Source: Marinobacter sp. HL-58 (lineage in GTDB: Bacteria > Pseudomonadota > Gammaproteobacteria > Pseudomonadales > Oleiphilaceae). Taken from it: a stretch of DNA of 64,000 nt. This document shows, piece by piece, positions 26,596 through 35,014 of the stretch (its first letter is position 1; every line of letters begins with the position of its first letter). The stretch lies in assembly GCF_001314605.1 (NCBI RefSeq), contig NZ_LIHP01000004.1:1-64000 (forward strand), written 5' to 3'. Under the pieces are notes generated by a model. The model made no database searches. It saw nothing but the letters and a program-made list of their open reading frames with translations, and had not been told where the DNA came from. The translations under genes and the position numbers were made by a program.

Positions 26596-27726
26596 ATGGC
26601 TGAAGCAAAAAAACTCGGTGGCGCCGGCCTTCGGGGCCAGGTAGCCGGAGTAACATCACTGTGTACCGTGGGCCAGTCCGGCACAGGCCTGACCTATCGC
26701 GGCTATGACATCAGCGACCTGGCCGAAAACGCACAGTTCGAAGAAGTCGCCTACCTGCTTCTGCGCGGGAAACTGCCCAACCAGCAGGAGCTGGACGCCT
26801 ATAAGAAAAAGCTGGCGAGCCTGCGTGAACTGCCATACGCCCTGAAGACAGTCCTTGAGCACATTCCGAAAGACGCCCACCCCATGGACGTCATGCGCAC
26901 CGGCTGCTCCATGCTGGGCAACCTGGAAACGGAAACCGATTTCAGCCAGCAGGACGACAAGATCGACCGCATGATGGCCCTGTTCCCGGCCATTATTACC
27001 TACTGGTACCGCTTTGCTCACGAAGGCGTGCGCATTGAAACCGCCAGCGACGTGGACTCTATTGGTGGGCATTTCCTGGAACTGCTCCACGGCAAGAAGC
27101 CCAACGAACTGCACGAGCGGGTAATGAACGTCTCGTTGATTCTCTACGCCGAGCACGAATTCAACGCCTCCACCTTCGCCGCCCGTGTCTGCGCTTCCAC
27201 GCTGTCTGATATCCACAGCTGTGTAACCGGCGCCATTGGCACCCTGCGTGGTCCTCTCCATGGTGGTGCCAACGAGGCAGCCATGGCCCTGATCCAGAAG
27301 TTCCAGACCCCGGACGAAGCCGAAAAGGGCCTGCTGGGCATGCTGGAGCGCAAGGAAAAGATCATGGGCTTCGGCCACGCCGTCTACAGCGAATCTGACC
27401 CGCGCAACGCCATCATCAAGAAGTGGTCCGAGAAACTGGCCAACGAAGTGGGCGACACCGTGCTGTACCCGGTATCGGTGCGCTGCGAAGAGGTCATGTG
27501 GCGCGAGAAGAAACTCTTCTGTAACGCCGACTTCTTCCACGCCTCCGCCTATCACTTCATGGGCATTCCCACCGAGCTGTTCACCCCCATCTTCGTGATG
27601 TCCCGGGTATCCGGCTGGACCGCCCACGTGAAAGAGCAGCGCGAAAACAACCGCATCATCCGCCCCAGCGCCGACTACAACGGCCCGGAGCATTCGGAGT
27701 GGGTGCCGATCGACCAGCGCGATTAA
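26596..27726 (+). CDS. prpC: 2-Methylcitrate synthase
   Basis: A 376-residue citrate-synthase-family enzyme that condenses propionyl-CoA with oxaloacetate. Family residues are visible: GLTYRGYDISDLAE near the N-terminus, RGPLHGGANEAAM with a catalytic His, and IMGFGHAVYSESDPRN with the second His. The short bacterial form (~375 residues) and its place between prpB and acnD identify it as PrpC rather than GltA. A GAGGGGG ribosome site precedes the ATG. Confidence 0.96.
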   Translation: MAEAKKLGGAGLRGQVAGVTSLCTVGQSGTGLTYRGYDISDLAENAQFEEVAYLLLRGKLPNQQELDAYKKKLASLRELPYALKTVLEHIPKDAHPMDVMRTGCSMLGNLETETDFSQQDDKIDRMMALFPAIITYWYRFAHEGVRIETASDVDSIGGHFLELLHGKKPNELHERVMNVSLILYAEHEFNASTFAARVCASTLSDIHSCVTGAIGTLRGPLHGGANEAAMALIQKFQTPDEAEKGLLGMLERKEKIMGFGHAVYSESDPRNAIIKKWSEKLANEVGDTVLYPVSVRCEEVMWREKKLFCNADFFHASAYHFMGIPTELFTPIFVMSRVSGWTAHVKEQRENNRIIRPSADYNGPEHSEWVPIDQRD

Positions 27727-27746
27727 GAGATGAGAGCAGCCTGTTT

Positions 27747-27778
27747 GTCGGATTACGGCTTTGCCTAATCCGACCTAC
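27747..27778. repeat. REP-like palindrome after prpC
   Basis: A 32-base unit GTCGGATTA / TAATCCGACCTAC around CGGCTTTGCC, starting 20 bases after the prpC stop. It is nearly identical to the unit after prpB (26380-26411). Confidence 0.88.
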
Positions 27779-27786
27779 GTGGTCGA

Positions 27787-27913
27787 GGGGTCTGACCCCG
27801 AATGGGGTCAGACCCCAAAACATTTGACCAGGCCTCAATTCCGGCACTAGTTAAGCCGGGTCAGTATTAGTGGGGTCAGACCCCATGCGGGGTCAGACTC
27901 CTGAGCCTGACCC
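27787..27913. repeat. Cluster of GGGGTCAGACCCC repeats before acnD
   Basis: Copies at 27787-27799 (GGGGTCTGACCCC), 27804-27816 and 27872-27884 (GGGGTCAGACCCC) and a near copy at 27889-27901 (GGGGTCAGACTCC), followed by a decayed CCTGACCCC near 27905. Neighbouring copies can pair into strong hairpins. The last copies end about 17 bases before the acnD ATG and partly precede its CTAGGAG ribosome site. Confidence 0.85.
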
Positions 27914-27929
27914 CTAGGAGCGTAAACCA

Positions 27930-30527
27930 ATGAACAAAGATTACCGCAAACCCCTCCCAGGCACAGACCTGGACTATTTCGACACCCGCCAGGCCGTGGA
28001 AGACATCCAGCCTGGCGCGTATGACAAGCTTCCGTACACCTCCAAAATCCTCGCGGAGCAACTGGTCCGCCGGTGTGATCCAGAGGCACTGACGGACTCC
28101 CTTAAACAGCTGATTGAACGCAAGCGGGACCTGGACTTTCCCTGGTATCCGGCCCGGGTTGTCTGCCATGACATCCTCGGCCAGACAGCCCTGGTGGACC
28201 TTGCAGGCCTGCGGGACGCCATCAAGGAGAAGGGGGGCGACCCGGCCAAGGTCAATCCTGTCGTTCCCACCCAGCTGATCGTAGACCACTCCCTGGCCGT
28301 GGAGCACGCCGGCTTTGAAAAGGACGCGTTCGAGAAGAACCGCCAGATCGAAGACCGCCGCAACGACGACCGCTTCCACTTCATCAACTGGACCAAGACC
28401 GCGTTCAAGAACGTAGATGTGATTCCTCCCGGCAATGGCATCATGCACCAGATCAACCTGGAGAAGATGTCACCGGTGGTTCAGAGCCGCGATGGTGTTG
28501 CCTTCCCGGATACCTGCGTAGGCACCGACAGCCACACCCCGATGGTGGACGCCCTGGGCGTTATCTCCGTGGGCGTTGGCGGCCTGGAAGCGGAGAGCGT
28601 GATGCTTGGACGCGCCTCCATGATGCGCCTGCCGGACATCGTTGGCGTGGAACTGACCGGTAAGCTGCAGCCGGGCATTACCGGTACTGATATGGTTCTC
28701 GCGATCACTGAATTCCTGCGCAAGGAAAGGGTGGTGGGCGCTTACCTGGAATTCTACGGCGAAGGCGCAGACAGCCTCACCGTAGGTGACCGCGCCACCA
28801 TCTCCAACATGACTCCGGAATACGGCGCTACCGCTGCCATGTTCTACATCGACGGCCAGACCATCGATTACCTGAAGCTCACCGGCCGTGAAGACGATCA
28901 GGTGGCTCTGGTCGAGAAGTATGCGAAGGAAACCGGCCTGTGGGCCGACAGCATGAAAAACGCTGAATACGAGCGTGTGCTGAAGTTCGACCTGTCGAAG
29001 GTTACCCGCACCCTGGCTGGCCCCTCCAACCCGCATGCACACCTGCCAACCTCTGAGCTGGCCGAGCGCGGCATTGCCGGCGAATGGGAACAGGAAGAGG
29101 GCAAGATGCCGGATGGCGCGTGCATCATCGCGGCTATCACCAGCTGCACCAACACCAGCAACCCCCGCAACATGGTGGCTGCCGGCCTGATTGCCCGTAA
29201 CGCCAACAAACTGGGGCTCACCCGCAAACCCTGGGTGAAAACTTCCCTGGCACCGGGTTCCAAAACGGTGAAGATGTACCTGGAAGAAGCCAACCTGATG
29301 GATGAGCTGGAAAAGCTCGGCTTCGGCGTGGTGGCCTTTGCCTGCACCACCTGTAACGGCATGAGCGGCGCGCTGGATCCGGAAATCCAGAAGGAAATCA
29401 TCGACCGTGACCTGTACGCCACCGCCGTACTCTCCGGTAACCGTAACTTCGACGGCCGGATTCACCCCTACGCGAAACAGGCATTCCTGGCGTCACCACC
29501 GCTGGTTGTCGCTTATGCCATCGCGGGCACCATCCGCTTCGACATCGAAAAAGATGCCCTGGGTTACGACCAGGACGGCAATCCTGTCACCCTGAAGGAT
29601 ATCTGGCCGGACGACGCGGAAATTGACGCCATCGTGAAATCCAGCGTGAAGCCGGAACAGTTCCGCAGTACCTACATCCCGATGTTCGACATCACCCGGG
29701 ATGCCCATGCCAATACCAACCCGAACTACGACTGGCGGCCCCAGAGCACCTACATCCGTCGCCCGCCATACTGGGAAGGCGGCATGGTCGGCGAGAAAAC
29801 CCTCAAGGGCATGCGCCCGCTGGCAGTGCTGCCGGACAACATCACCACTGACCACCTGTCGCCATCCAACGCCATCCTGATGGACAGCGCCGCCGGTGAA
29901 TACCTGCACAAAATGGGCGTGCCGGAGGAAGACTTCAACTCCTACGCCACCCACCGGGGTGATCACCTGACTGCCCAGCGTGCCACCTTCGCCAACCCGA
30001 AGCTGTTCAACGAAATGGTCCGGGACGAAAACGGCAACGTGAAGCAGGGCTCCCTGGCGCGGATCGAGCCGGAAGGGAAGGTCACCCGCATGTGGGAAGC
30101 CATTGAAACCTACATGGAGCGCAAGCAGCCGCTGATCATCATCGCCGGCGCCGACTACGGCCAGGGCTCTTCCCGCGACTGGGCTGCCAAAGGCGTGGCA
30201 CTGGCCGGCGTGGAAGCCATCGTGGCCGAAGGTTTCGAGCGTATCCACCGCACCAACCTGGTGGGCATGGGTGTAATGCCATTGCAGTTCGAAGAAGGCA
30301 CCACCCGCAAAACCCTCGCCATCGACGGCACCGAAACCTACGACGTGGAAGGCACCCCATCGCCCCGCGCCGAGCTTACCCTGGTCATCCACCGCAAAAA
30401 CGGCAGCACGGAACGAGTGCCCGTAATCTGCCGGCTGGATACTGCCGAGGAAGTGTCGATCTACAGCGCAGGTGGTGTGTTGCAGCGGTTTGCAGAAGAT
30501 TTCCTGCAATCGGAAGGTGCGGCGTAA
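27930..30527 (+). CDS. acnD: Fe/S-dependent 2-methylcitrate dehydratase AcnD
   Basis: An 865-residue aconitase-superfamily enzyme dehydrating 2-methylcitrate to 2-methylaconitate. The [4Fe-4S] cysteines are in ITSCTNTSNP (about residue 404) and ACTTCNGMSG (two Cys, about 470). The swivel domain carries DYGQGSSRDWAAKG near 750. AcnD makes an isomer that needs PrpF, which is encoded next. Length and order (prpB-prpC-acnD-prpF) match the Shewanella/Pseudomonas-type operon. Confidence 0.96.
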   Translation: MNKDYRKPLPGTDLDYFDTRQAVEDIQPGAYDKLPYTSKILAEQLVRRCDPEALTDSLKQLIERKRDLDFPWYPARVVCHDILGQTALVDLAGLRDAIKEKGGDPAKVNPVVPTQLIVDHSLAVEHAGFEKDAFEKNRQIEDRRNDDRFHFINWTKTAFKNVDVIPPGNGIMHQINLEKMSPVVQSRDGVAFPDTCVGTDSHTPMVDALGVISVGVGGLEAESVMLGRASMMRLPDIVGVELTGKLQPGITGTDMVLAITEFLRKERVVGAYLEFYGEGADSLTVGDRATISNMTPEYGATAAMFYIDGQTIDYLKLTGREDDQVALVEKYAKETGLWADSMKNAEYERVLKFDLSKVTRTLAGPSNPHAHLPTSELAERGIAGEWEQEEGKMPDGACIIAAITSCTNTSNPRNMVAAGLIARNANKLGLTRKPWVKTSLAPGSKTVKMYLEEANLMDELEKLGFGVVAFACTTCNGMSGALDPEIQKEIIDRDLYATAVLSGNRNFDGRIHPYAKQAFLASPPLVVAYAIAGTIRFDIEKDALGYDQDGNPVTLKDIWPDDAEIDAIVKSSVKPEQFRSTYIPMFDITRDAHANTNPNYDWRPQSTYIRRPPYWEGGMVGEKTLKGMRPLAVLPDNITTDHLSPSNAILMDSAAGEYLHKMGVPEEDFNSYATHRGDHLTAQRATFANPKLFNEMVRDENGNVKQGSLARIEPEGKVTRMWEAIETYMERKQPLIIIAGADYGQGSSRDWAAKGVALAGVEAIVAEGFERIHRTNLVGMGVMPLQFEEGTTRKTLAIDGTETYDVEGTPSPRAELTLVIHRKNGSTERVPVICRLDTAEEVSIYSAGGVLQRFAEDFLQSEGAA

Positions 30528-30537
30528 TCTGCGGAAT

Positions 30538-30626
30538 GTCGGATTACGGCCCTCTGGGCCTAATCCGACCTACGTCATAGCTATCGCCAATCCAACGTAG
30601 GTCGGATTAGCGAAGCGTAATCCGAC
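30538..30626. repeat. Pair of REP-like palindromes between acnD and prpF
   Basis: Units at 30538-30573 (centre CGGCCCTCTGGGCC) and 30597-30626 (centre GCGAAGCG) lie in opposite orientation and fill nearly the whole 118-base gap between acnD and prpF. The first starts 11 bases after the acnD stop. Confidence 0.88.
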
Positions 30627-30645
30627 ACAAGCAAAAAGGTACCCC

Positions 30646-31821
30646 ATGCCAAACAAGCCACAGATTAAAATCCCAGCCACCTACATGCGTGGCGGCACCA
30701 GCAAAGGCGTCTTCTTCCGCCTGGACGACCTCCCCGAGGCCGCCCAAACCCCGGGCGAAGCCCGGGACAAACTCCTGCTGCGGGTGATCGGCAGCCCCGA
30801 CCCCTACCAGAAACAGATCGACGGCATGGGCGGCGCCACCTCCAGCACCAGCAAAACCGTGATCCTGTCCAAGCCCACCATGCCGGACCACGACGTGGAC
30901 TATCTGTTCGGCCAGGTATCCATCGACAAGCCCTTTGTGGACTGGAGTGGCAACTGCGGCAACCTCTCAGCAGCCGTCGGTGCTTTTGCCATCAGCAGCG
31001 GCCTGGTCGAGGCAGACCGTATTCCCGAGAACGGCACCGCCACCATCCGTATCTGGCAGGCCAATATCCGGAAAACCATCGTCGCCCACATCCCCATCAC
31101 CAATGGCGAAGTGCAGGAAACCGGCGATTTCGAGCTGGACGGCGTCACCTTCCCGGCAGCGGAAATCCAGGTGGAGTTCATGGACCCGGCCGACGGCGAA
31201 GGCTCCATGTTCCCCACGGGCAACCTGGTGGACGACCTGGAAGTGCCCGGCGTCGGCACCCTGAAGGCCACCATGATCAACGCCGGTATTCCCACCATCT
31301 TCGTCAACGCCGAGGATATCGGTTACAAGGGCACGGAGCTCCAGGAAGCCATCAACGGCGACGAAAAAGCCCTGGCCATGTTCGAAACCATCCGTGCCCA
31401 TGGTGCCGTCAAGATGGGACTCATCAACCATATCGACGAAGCCGCCAGCCGCCAGCACACCCCGAAAGTGGCCTTTGTTGCCAAGCCGGCGGATTACGTC
31501 TCATCCAGCGGCAAGAACATCAGGGCAGGGGATGTGGACGTACTGGTCCGGGCCCTGTCCATGGGCAAACTTCACCACGCCATGATGGGCACTGCTTCCG
31601 TTGCGATTGCGACCGCTGCAGCCGTTCCCGGAACGCTGGTTAATCTTGCAGCCGGCGGTGGGGACCGCACTTCCGTTACCTTCGGGCACCCTTCGGGCAC
31701 CCTGCAGGTAGGTGCGGAAGCCACTTTGGTGAATAACCAGTGGACTGCTACCAAAGCCGTCATGAGCCGCAGTGCGCGGGTGTTAATGGAAGGTTGGGTG
31801 AGGGTGCCAGAACCTGATTGA
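30646..31821 (+). CDS. prpF: 2-Methylaconitate cis-trans isomerase PrpF
   Basis: A 391-residue DapF-fold isomerase that converts the AcnD product for further use by aconitase. The N-terminal signature TYMRGGTSKGVFFRLDDLP is clear, as are DWSGNCGNLSAAVGAFAI and AATAAAVPGTLVNL. It ends the prp operon and is followed by a strong terminator. Confidence 0.96.
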   Translation: MPNKPQIKIPATYMRGGTSKGVFFRLDDLPEAAQTPGEARDKLLLRVIGSPDPYQKQIDGMGGATSSTSKTVILSKPTMPDHDVDYLFGQVSIDKPFVDWSGNCGNLSAAVGAFAISSGLVEADRIPENGTATIRIWQANIRKTIVAHIPITNGEVQETGDFELDGVTFPAAEIQVEFMDPADGEGSMFPTGNLVDDLEVPGVGTLKATMINAGIPTIFVNAEDIGYKGTELQEAINGDEKALAMFETIRAHGAVKMGLINHIDEAASRQHTPKVAFVAKPADYVSSSGKNIRAGDVDVLVRALSMGKLHHAMMGTASVAIATAAAVPGTLVNLAAGGGDRTSVTFGHPSGTLQVGAEATLVNNQWTATKAVMSRSARVLMEGWVRVPEPD

Positions 31822-31848
31822 ACTGAATTTTCTGCAAGAGCATGAAAC

Positions 31849-31879
31849 AAGGGTCAATGGAGCTTCCATTGACCCTTTT
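31849..31879 (+). terminator. Rho-independent terminator of the prp operon
   Basis: AAGGGTCAATGGA (31849-31861), loop GCT, TCCATTGACCCTT (31865-31877), then TT. A perfect 13-bp stem 28 bases after the prpF stop. It may also serve the convergent PEP-CTERM gene ending at 31921. Confidence 0.9.
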
Positions 31880-31920
31880 ATGGCCCGCCTGGGGGCTAGT
31901 TCAGCTACATATGTTCAGAA

Positions 31921-32622
31921 CTATGCTTCTTTACGGCGACGTGCAATGCCCAGGCCGAGCAGGCCTAAACTGAACAATGCAAGTGTGCCAGGCTCAGGAA
32001 CTGACGCGGTACGGATGCCAGCCAGGGCGAAGTCTGTATTATCCGGGCTGGTCAGCTTAGCTGTGTCCGCAAAGAATTCAATGGAGGTTACACCAGTGAA
32101 GGCATCCAGTGATGAAAGCGGGCTTGCATTAAGAATGGTGCCTTCGAACAGGCCTGTGGTGTCAGAGGCTGTTCCCGTGAATCCGCCGCCGGCCCCAGTT
32201 CCGTTCACCTGGAATTGCGCAAGCTCAGCAGGTGAGTCAGTCGTGCTGTCCGCTGAAAAAAGATCCAGGAAAAAGACCGAGAGAATATCTACCTGTTGAG
32301 AGAAGGAAACCTTGAGGCGTTGTACGTCTGTTTTTTCCCCGTTTCCGAAAGTGACTTCATCATCGACAATGCCGATGCCGTCTGATGTGCATGCCAGTCC
32401 TACTGGTGAACATTTGGAGCTGTCGCCGTCAAAACCGGTTTCGGTAAATCCGGTAGAGTTCCCGTCAGTGTCAAACGCTTCGAGCGTTACCGACAGGCTT
32501 CCGAACAATCGGGGATTGTTGGCCGTCCACCCACCATCGGTGAAATCAATTAGTGCAGCACTTGCCGGTTGAGCCATACCAAGTGCCAGCGCCAACCCTA
32601 CTCCTACTATCGGATTCTTCAT
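31921..32622 (-). CDS. PEP-CTERM sorting-domain protein 1
   Basis: A 233-residue secreted protein. ATG 32622 follows AGGAG and starts a signal peptide (MKNPIVGVGLALALGMAQPASA). The body is Ser/Thr/Asp-rich and beta-like with one Cys pair (SKCSPVGLACTS). The C-terminus is a full PEP-CTERM signal: VPEPGTLALFSLGLLGLG then ARRRKEA. Proteins with this tail are cut by exosortase (XrtA family) and released into the exopolysaccharide matrix. A sigma-54 promoter and a TGTC-N8-TTACA element lie upstream. Confidence 0.9.
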   Translation of the reverse strand: MKNPIVGVGLALALGMAQPASAALIDFTDGGWTANNPRLFGSLSVTLEAFDTDGNSTGFTETGFDGDSSKCSPVGLACTSDGIGIVDDEVTFGNGEKTDVQRLKVSFSQQVDILSVFFLDLFSADSTTDSPAELAQFQVNGTGAGGGFTGTASDTTGLFEGTILNASPLSSLDAFTGVTSIEFFADTAKLTSPDNTDFALAGIRTASVPEPGTLALFSLGLLGLGIARRRKEA

Positions 32623-32705
32623 TATTTTCTCCTGATCTACATCAAGGCTGGATGGCCGGAATTGACCCCTAAGACTCATCGTCTTCCGCCAGCTCTCTGC
32701 TCTTA

Positions 32706-32721
32706 AGCAGGAAAAATGCCA
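32706..32721 (-). promoter_or_regulatory. Sigma-54 promoter of PEP-CTERM gene 1
   Basis: The minus strand reads TGGCATTTTTCCTGCT: GG and GC are separated by exactly 10 bases as in -24/-12 promoters (consensus TGGCAC-N5-TTGCW). It lies about 84 bases before the ATG. The same layout precedes the other three PEP-CTERM genes. Confidence 0.8.
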
Positions 32722-32784
32722 CCGTAGACTTTGTTCATATTTTCAGTTACTTAATTTGAATACTGGTTCACGGCGGGGGAAACG

Positions 32785-32801
32785 TGTAAAAATACCCGAC
32801 A
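32785..32801 (-). promoter_or_regulatory. TGTC-N8-TTACA upstream element of PEP-CTERM gene 1
   Basis: Minus strand TGTCGGGTATTTTTACA, 63 bases upstream of the -24 element. It is one of six matches to a 17-bp motif shared by all PEP-CTERM genes and the exopolysaccharide operon here. It is probably the binding site of a sigma-54 activator (PrsR-like); that protein is outside the window. Confidence 0.7.
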
Positions 32802-32819
32802 GTTCCTGCCTCTTGAACA

Positions 32820-32848
32820 AAAAGGTCCGGAACTTTGCCGGACCTTTT
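32820..32848 (-). terminator. Terminator of PEP-CTERM gene 2
   Basis: AAAAGGTCCGG / CCGGACCTTTT, an 11-bp stem with a 7-base loop, T-rich on both sides, starting 38 bases after the stop of the minus-strand gene at 32887. Confidence 0.85.
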
Positions 32849-32886
32849 CTGGTTTTGCTTCTCTGTTATTTAGAGTTAAGGGCCAG

Positions 32887-33504
32887 TCAGGCGGACTTAC
32901 GACGGCGCAAAGAGGCAAGACCCAAAAGCCCAAGGCTGAACAGTGCCAAAGTGTCGGGCTCAGGAACTGAAACTGAATCATCAGAATCGTCCGGGTCGTC
33001 AGGATTAGAAGCGCGATCAACATTGTCGAGCCAAACGCTCCAGTTGGGGCCCATATCAACTTCGTTGGCGGGCTGATCCCATTCGGCCAGCAGAATAGGG
33101 TCCTGGCCATCATAATCAAAGCCATCAGACAGGTTGGTGCCGGCTGCAAAATTGGCGTAGGTCGCTACTGTAAACAGGTAATCCCCTGCCGACAGAGAAC
33201 CGAGATTCAGGCCAGAATCGTATATGGTCTGCGTATCCGGATTAATGGTGTCGTCGTCATCGTTCTCGGCGATCAGCGCACCATCATCCGCATTCCAAAG
33301 GGCTGTAATCGGATCGAAATTCTCTCCATCATTGAAGGAATCCGTCCACATCCTGACATCGGTGGCGTCGGAATCCAACGTGAAATAGTTATAGATGATG
33401 TCGTTGTGGTACTCGATTTGCCCAGTAAAATTGATCGGTGCCGCATGACTCGTGCTGCCTGCGGCCAGTAGACATCCTGCTACCAGGTATTTAACGTTTC
33501 TCAT
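32887..33504 (-). CDS. PEP-CTERM sorting-domain protein 2 (DVUA0089-like)
   Basis: A 205-residue secreted protein. ATG 33504 follows GGAGG and opens a signal peptide ending STSHA. The body (SDATDVRMWTDSF, ALWNADDGALIAENDDDD, LSAGDYLFTVATY) resembles the DVUA0089/PPC-like beta domain that often carries PEP-CTERM tails. An acidic linker (DDPDDSDDS) leads to the sorting signal VPEPDTLALFSLGLLGL and RRRKSA. It has its own sigma-54 promoter, upstream element and terminator. Confidence 0.9.
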   Translation of the reverse strand: MRNVKYLVAGCLLAAGSTSHAAPINFTGQIEYHNDIIYNYFTLDSDATDVRMWTDSFNDGENFDPITALWNADDGALIAENDDDDTINPDTQTIYDSGLNLGSLSAGDYLFTVATYANFAAGTNLSDGFDYDGQDPILLAEWDQPANEVDMGPNWSVWLDNVDRASNPDDPDDSDDSVSVPEPDTLALFSLGLLGLASLRRRKSA

Positions 33505-33587
33505 CGTAACCTCCATATTAATTCCCGTGAGAAATTTTGGTTATGAAGCCTGACCGTACTGTAGGGCAGGCACGCTCTTGGTAGGCA

Positions 33588-33603
33588 TGCACAAAGTACG
33601 CCA
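33588..33603 (-). promoter_or_regulatory. Sigma-54 promoter of PEP-CTERM gene 2
   Basis: Minus strand TGGCGTACTTTGTGCA, with GG-N10-GC spacing, about 84 bases before ATG 33504, the same distance as for PEP-CTERM gene 1. Confidence 0.75.
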
Positions 33604-33652
33604 TAATTTATTAGGGCTAATTTCAGTATTTTATGGAGTACTAGTCAGAAAC

Positions 33653-33669
33653 TGTAAAAATAATCGACG
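33653..33669 (-). promoter_or_regulatory. Upstream element of PEP-CTERM gene 2
   Basis: Minus strand CGTCGATTATTTTTACA matches TGTC-N8-TTACA except at the first base and is close to the gene 1 copy over its right half. It is 49 bases upstream of the -24 element. Confidence 0.6.
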
Positions 33670-33928
33670 TATTAGGCTCACATTGGGATATCAAACGGTT
33701 ATCATCCCTTCCCCCGATTTAAAGGCTGCTCTATCTTTCTTAAGGCTGCCCTTCCAATGCGTCAGCATTATTTACGTACTTTATTGGCCTGTTTGTAGTC
33801 TCCTGTGATGTTTAATTCTTCAGTAACTAAAAATCAGCGCGTATAAATCTTTTTGTTCTAGTTGAGCCTATTCCGATGTGCTATTGAATAGACATGACGC
33901 TTGAGGCGATTCGTGTGCGTGCAATTGA

Positions 33929-33945
33929 TGTCGAAGATACTTACA
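33929..33945 (+). promoter_or_regulatory. Upstream element of PEP-CTERM gene 3
   Basis: TGTCGAAGATACTTACA, a full match to TGTC-N8-TTACA, 63 bases before the -24 element. The spacing is identical to that of gene 1. Confidence 0.7.
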
Positions 33946-34008
33946 CCTGAACCTCTGGTATATTTGGTTGTGAAGATAACGTATTGAAAAGCTGGAATAT
34001 TAAATAGG

Positions 34009-34024
34009 TGGTACGGCAGATGCT
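34009..34024 (+). promoter_or_regulatory. Sigma-54 promoter of PEP-CTERM gene 3
   Basis: TGGTACGGCAGATGCT, close to the consensus with GG-N10-GC, 71 bases before ATG 34096. Confidence 0.8.
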
Positions 34025-34095
34025 TGTGAAGGGATACCACTGAATCGCTGGCGTCAATCCTGGCTGCCAGCGTTCACAATCAAGGAGAGATAATC

Positions 34096-34932
34096 ATGAA
34101 TACAGCATTCAAAAGAACGCTTTTATCGACACTTGTCGTACCCTTTGCACTGGCTGCTCAGTCTGCCAGCGCAGATATGATCACTGAGTGGGGATATGAT
34201 GTCGACAGCAACTTCTCCGATGCAACGTTCACAGCAGCAGATGGCGTGAATGACGGAACCATTGATGAAAGTGATAACGAATTGTCATGGGGGGGTGATT
34301 CTGACTCGGATCGGTCTTCTGTCTCAATAGAGGACGTAAATTCGGCGGGTGGCCTTTTCACCAACGTTAACACTGTCGATGGCGGAACATTTACCCATGA
34401 CAACAATGTTATTAGTGCCGACTATCAGTCACTGACCGGTTTCGATCTCACGTCCACGCTGATATTGACTCCGGTTGCCCCTGAAGCTGGCGACCCTCTG
34501 CCTCCGACATCTCTTACTTTTATGAGCTTTTTCAGTGAAACCTTCAACAGAGATAACGTCGACAACTGTGGCTTCCCATCAACCTCAGGATGTGATGACA
34601 TCTTCACCATTGATAATTTTGACGAGCTTGGTGCGGTAGAAAATGGCGATGGCGGATTCGAGTTCGCTCAGTCTTTTACTATTGCTGACTATAAGTATAC
34701 GGTGTTCCTTGAGCTGGCCGGCCTCTCCGTTTTGGATGACGATACTTGTGCGGAAGCAGGTGCCAGCTCCGGTTGTGTTGGTCTTCTGACTCTGGAGGAC
34801 ACTGAAAACAAGTTTGATACCAGTTTCCGGATCAACGCCTCACAGGTACCCGAGCCGGGCACTCTGGCACTGCTGGGCCTCGGCCTTGCCGGCCTTGGTC
34901 TGTCACGCAGGAAGAAAGCAGCAAAGGCATAA
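34096..34932 (+). CDS. THxN-type PEP-CTERM protein 3
   Basis: A 278-residue secreted protein with a signal peptide ending SASA. The VDGGTFTHDNNVI segment matches the THxN family of PEP-CTERM proteins. Two disulfide-like Cys pairs are visible (NCGFPSTSGCDD; TCAEAGASSGCVG). The tail is VPEPGTLALLGLGLAGLG followed by RRKKAAKA. AAGGAGAG precedes the ATG. It is likely an exosortase-released matrix or surface protein. Confidence 0.92.
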   Translation: MNTAFKRTLLSTLVVPFALAAQSASADMITEWGYDVDSNFSDATFTAADGVNDGTIDESDNELSWGGDSDSDRSSVSIEDVNSAGGLFTNVNTVDGGTFTHDNNVISADYQSLTGFDLTSTLILTPVAPEAGDPLPPTSLTFMSFFSETFNRDNVDNCGFPSTSGCDDIFTIDNFDELGAVENGDGGFEFAQSFTIADYKYTVFLELAGLSVLDDDTCAEAGASSGCVGLLTLEDTENKFDTSFRINASQVPEPGTLALLGLGLAGLGLSRRKKAAKA

Positions 34933-34978
34933 TATCCGGTCGGTTCTAACGTTCGGATAAAATGCAGGTTAAAGAAGC

Positions 34979-34998
34979 CCCCCGCTGAGAAGCGGGGG
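34979..34998. terminator. Bidirectional terminator between PEP-CTERM gene 3 and an acyltransferase
   Basis: CCCCCGCT-GAGA-AGCGGGGG, an 8-bp GC-rich stem flanked by TCTTCCT on one side and AAAGAAG on the other. It lies between convergent genes ending at 34932 and 35015. Confidence 0.8.
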
Positions 34999-35014
34999 TC
35001 TTCCTGTTATGGCG

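Larger units (their letters stand above)
33505..34095. other. Divergent control region of PEP-CTERM genes 2 and 3
   Basis: About 590 bases without a gene. It holds two sigma-54 promoters facing apart (33588-33603 minus, 34009-34024 plus) and their upstream elements (33653-33669, 33929-33945). About 250 AT-rich bases in between carry nothing I recognise. Confidence 0.6.

Noticed and set aside
26656..29465. Long open frames antisense to prpC and acnD (over 300 codons)
   Set aside because: They are mirror images of high-GC coding sequence, lack ribosome sites and have compositions unlike real proteins.
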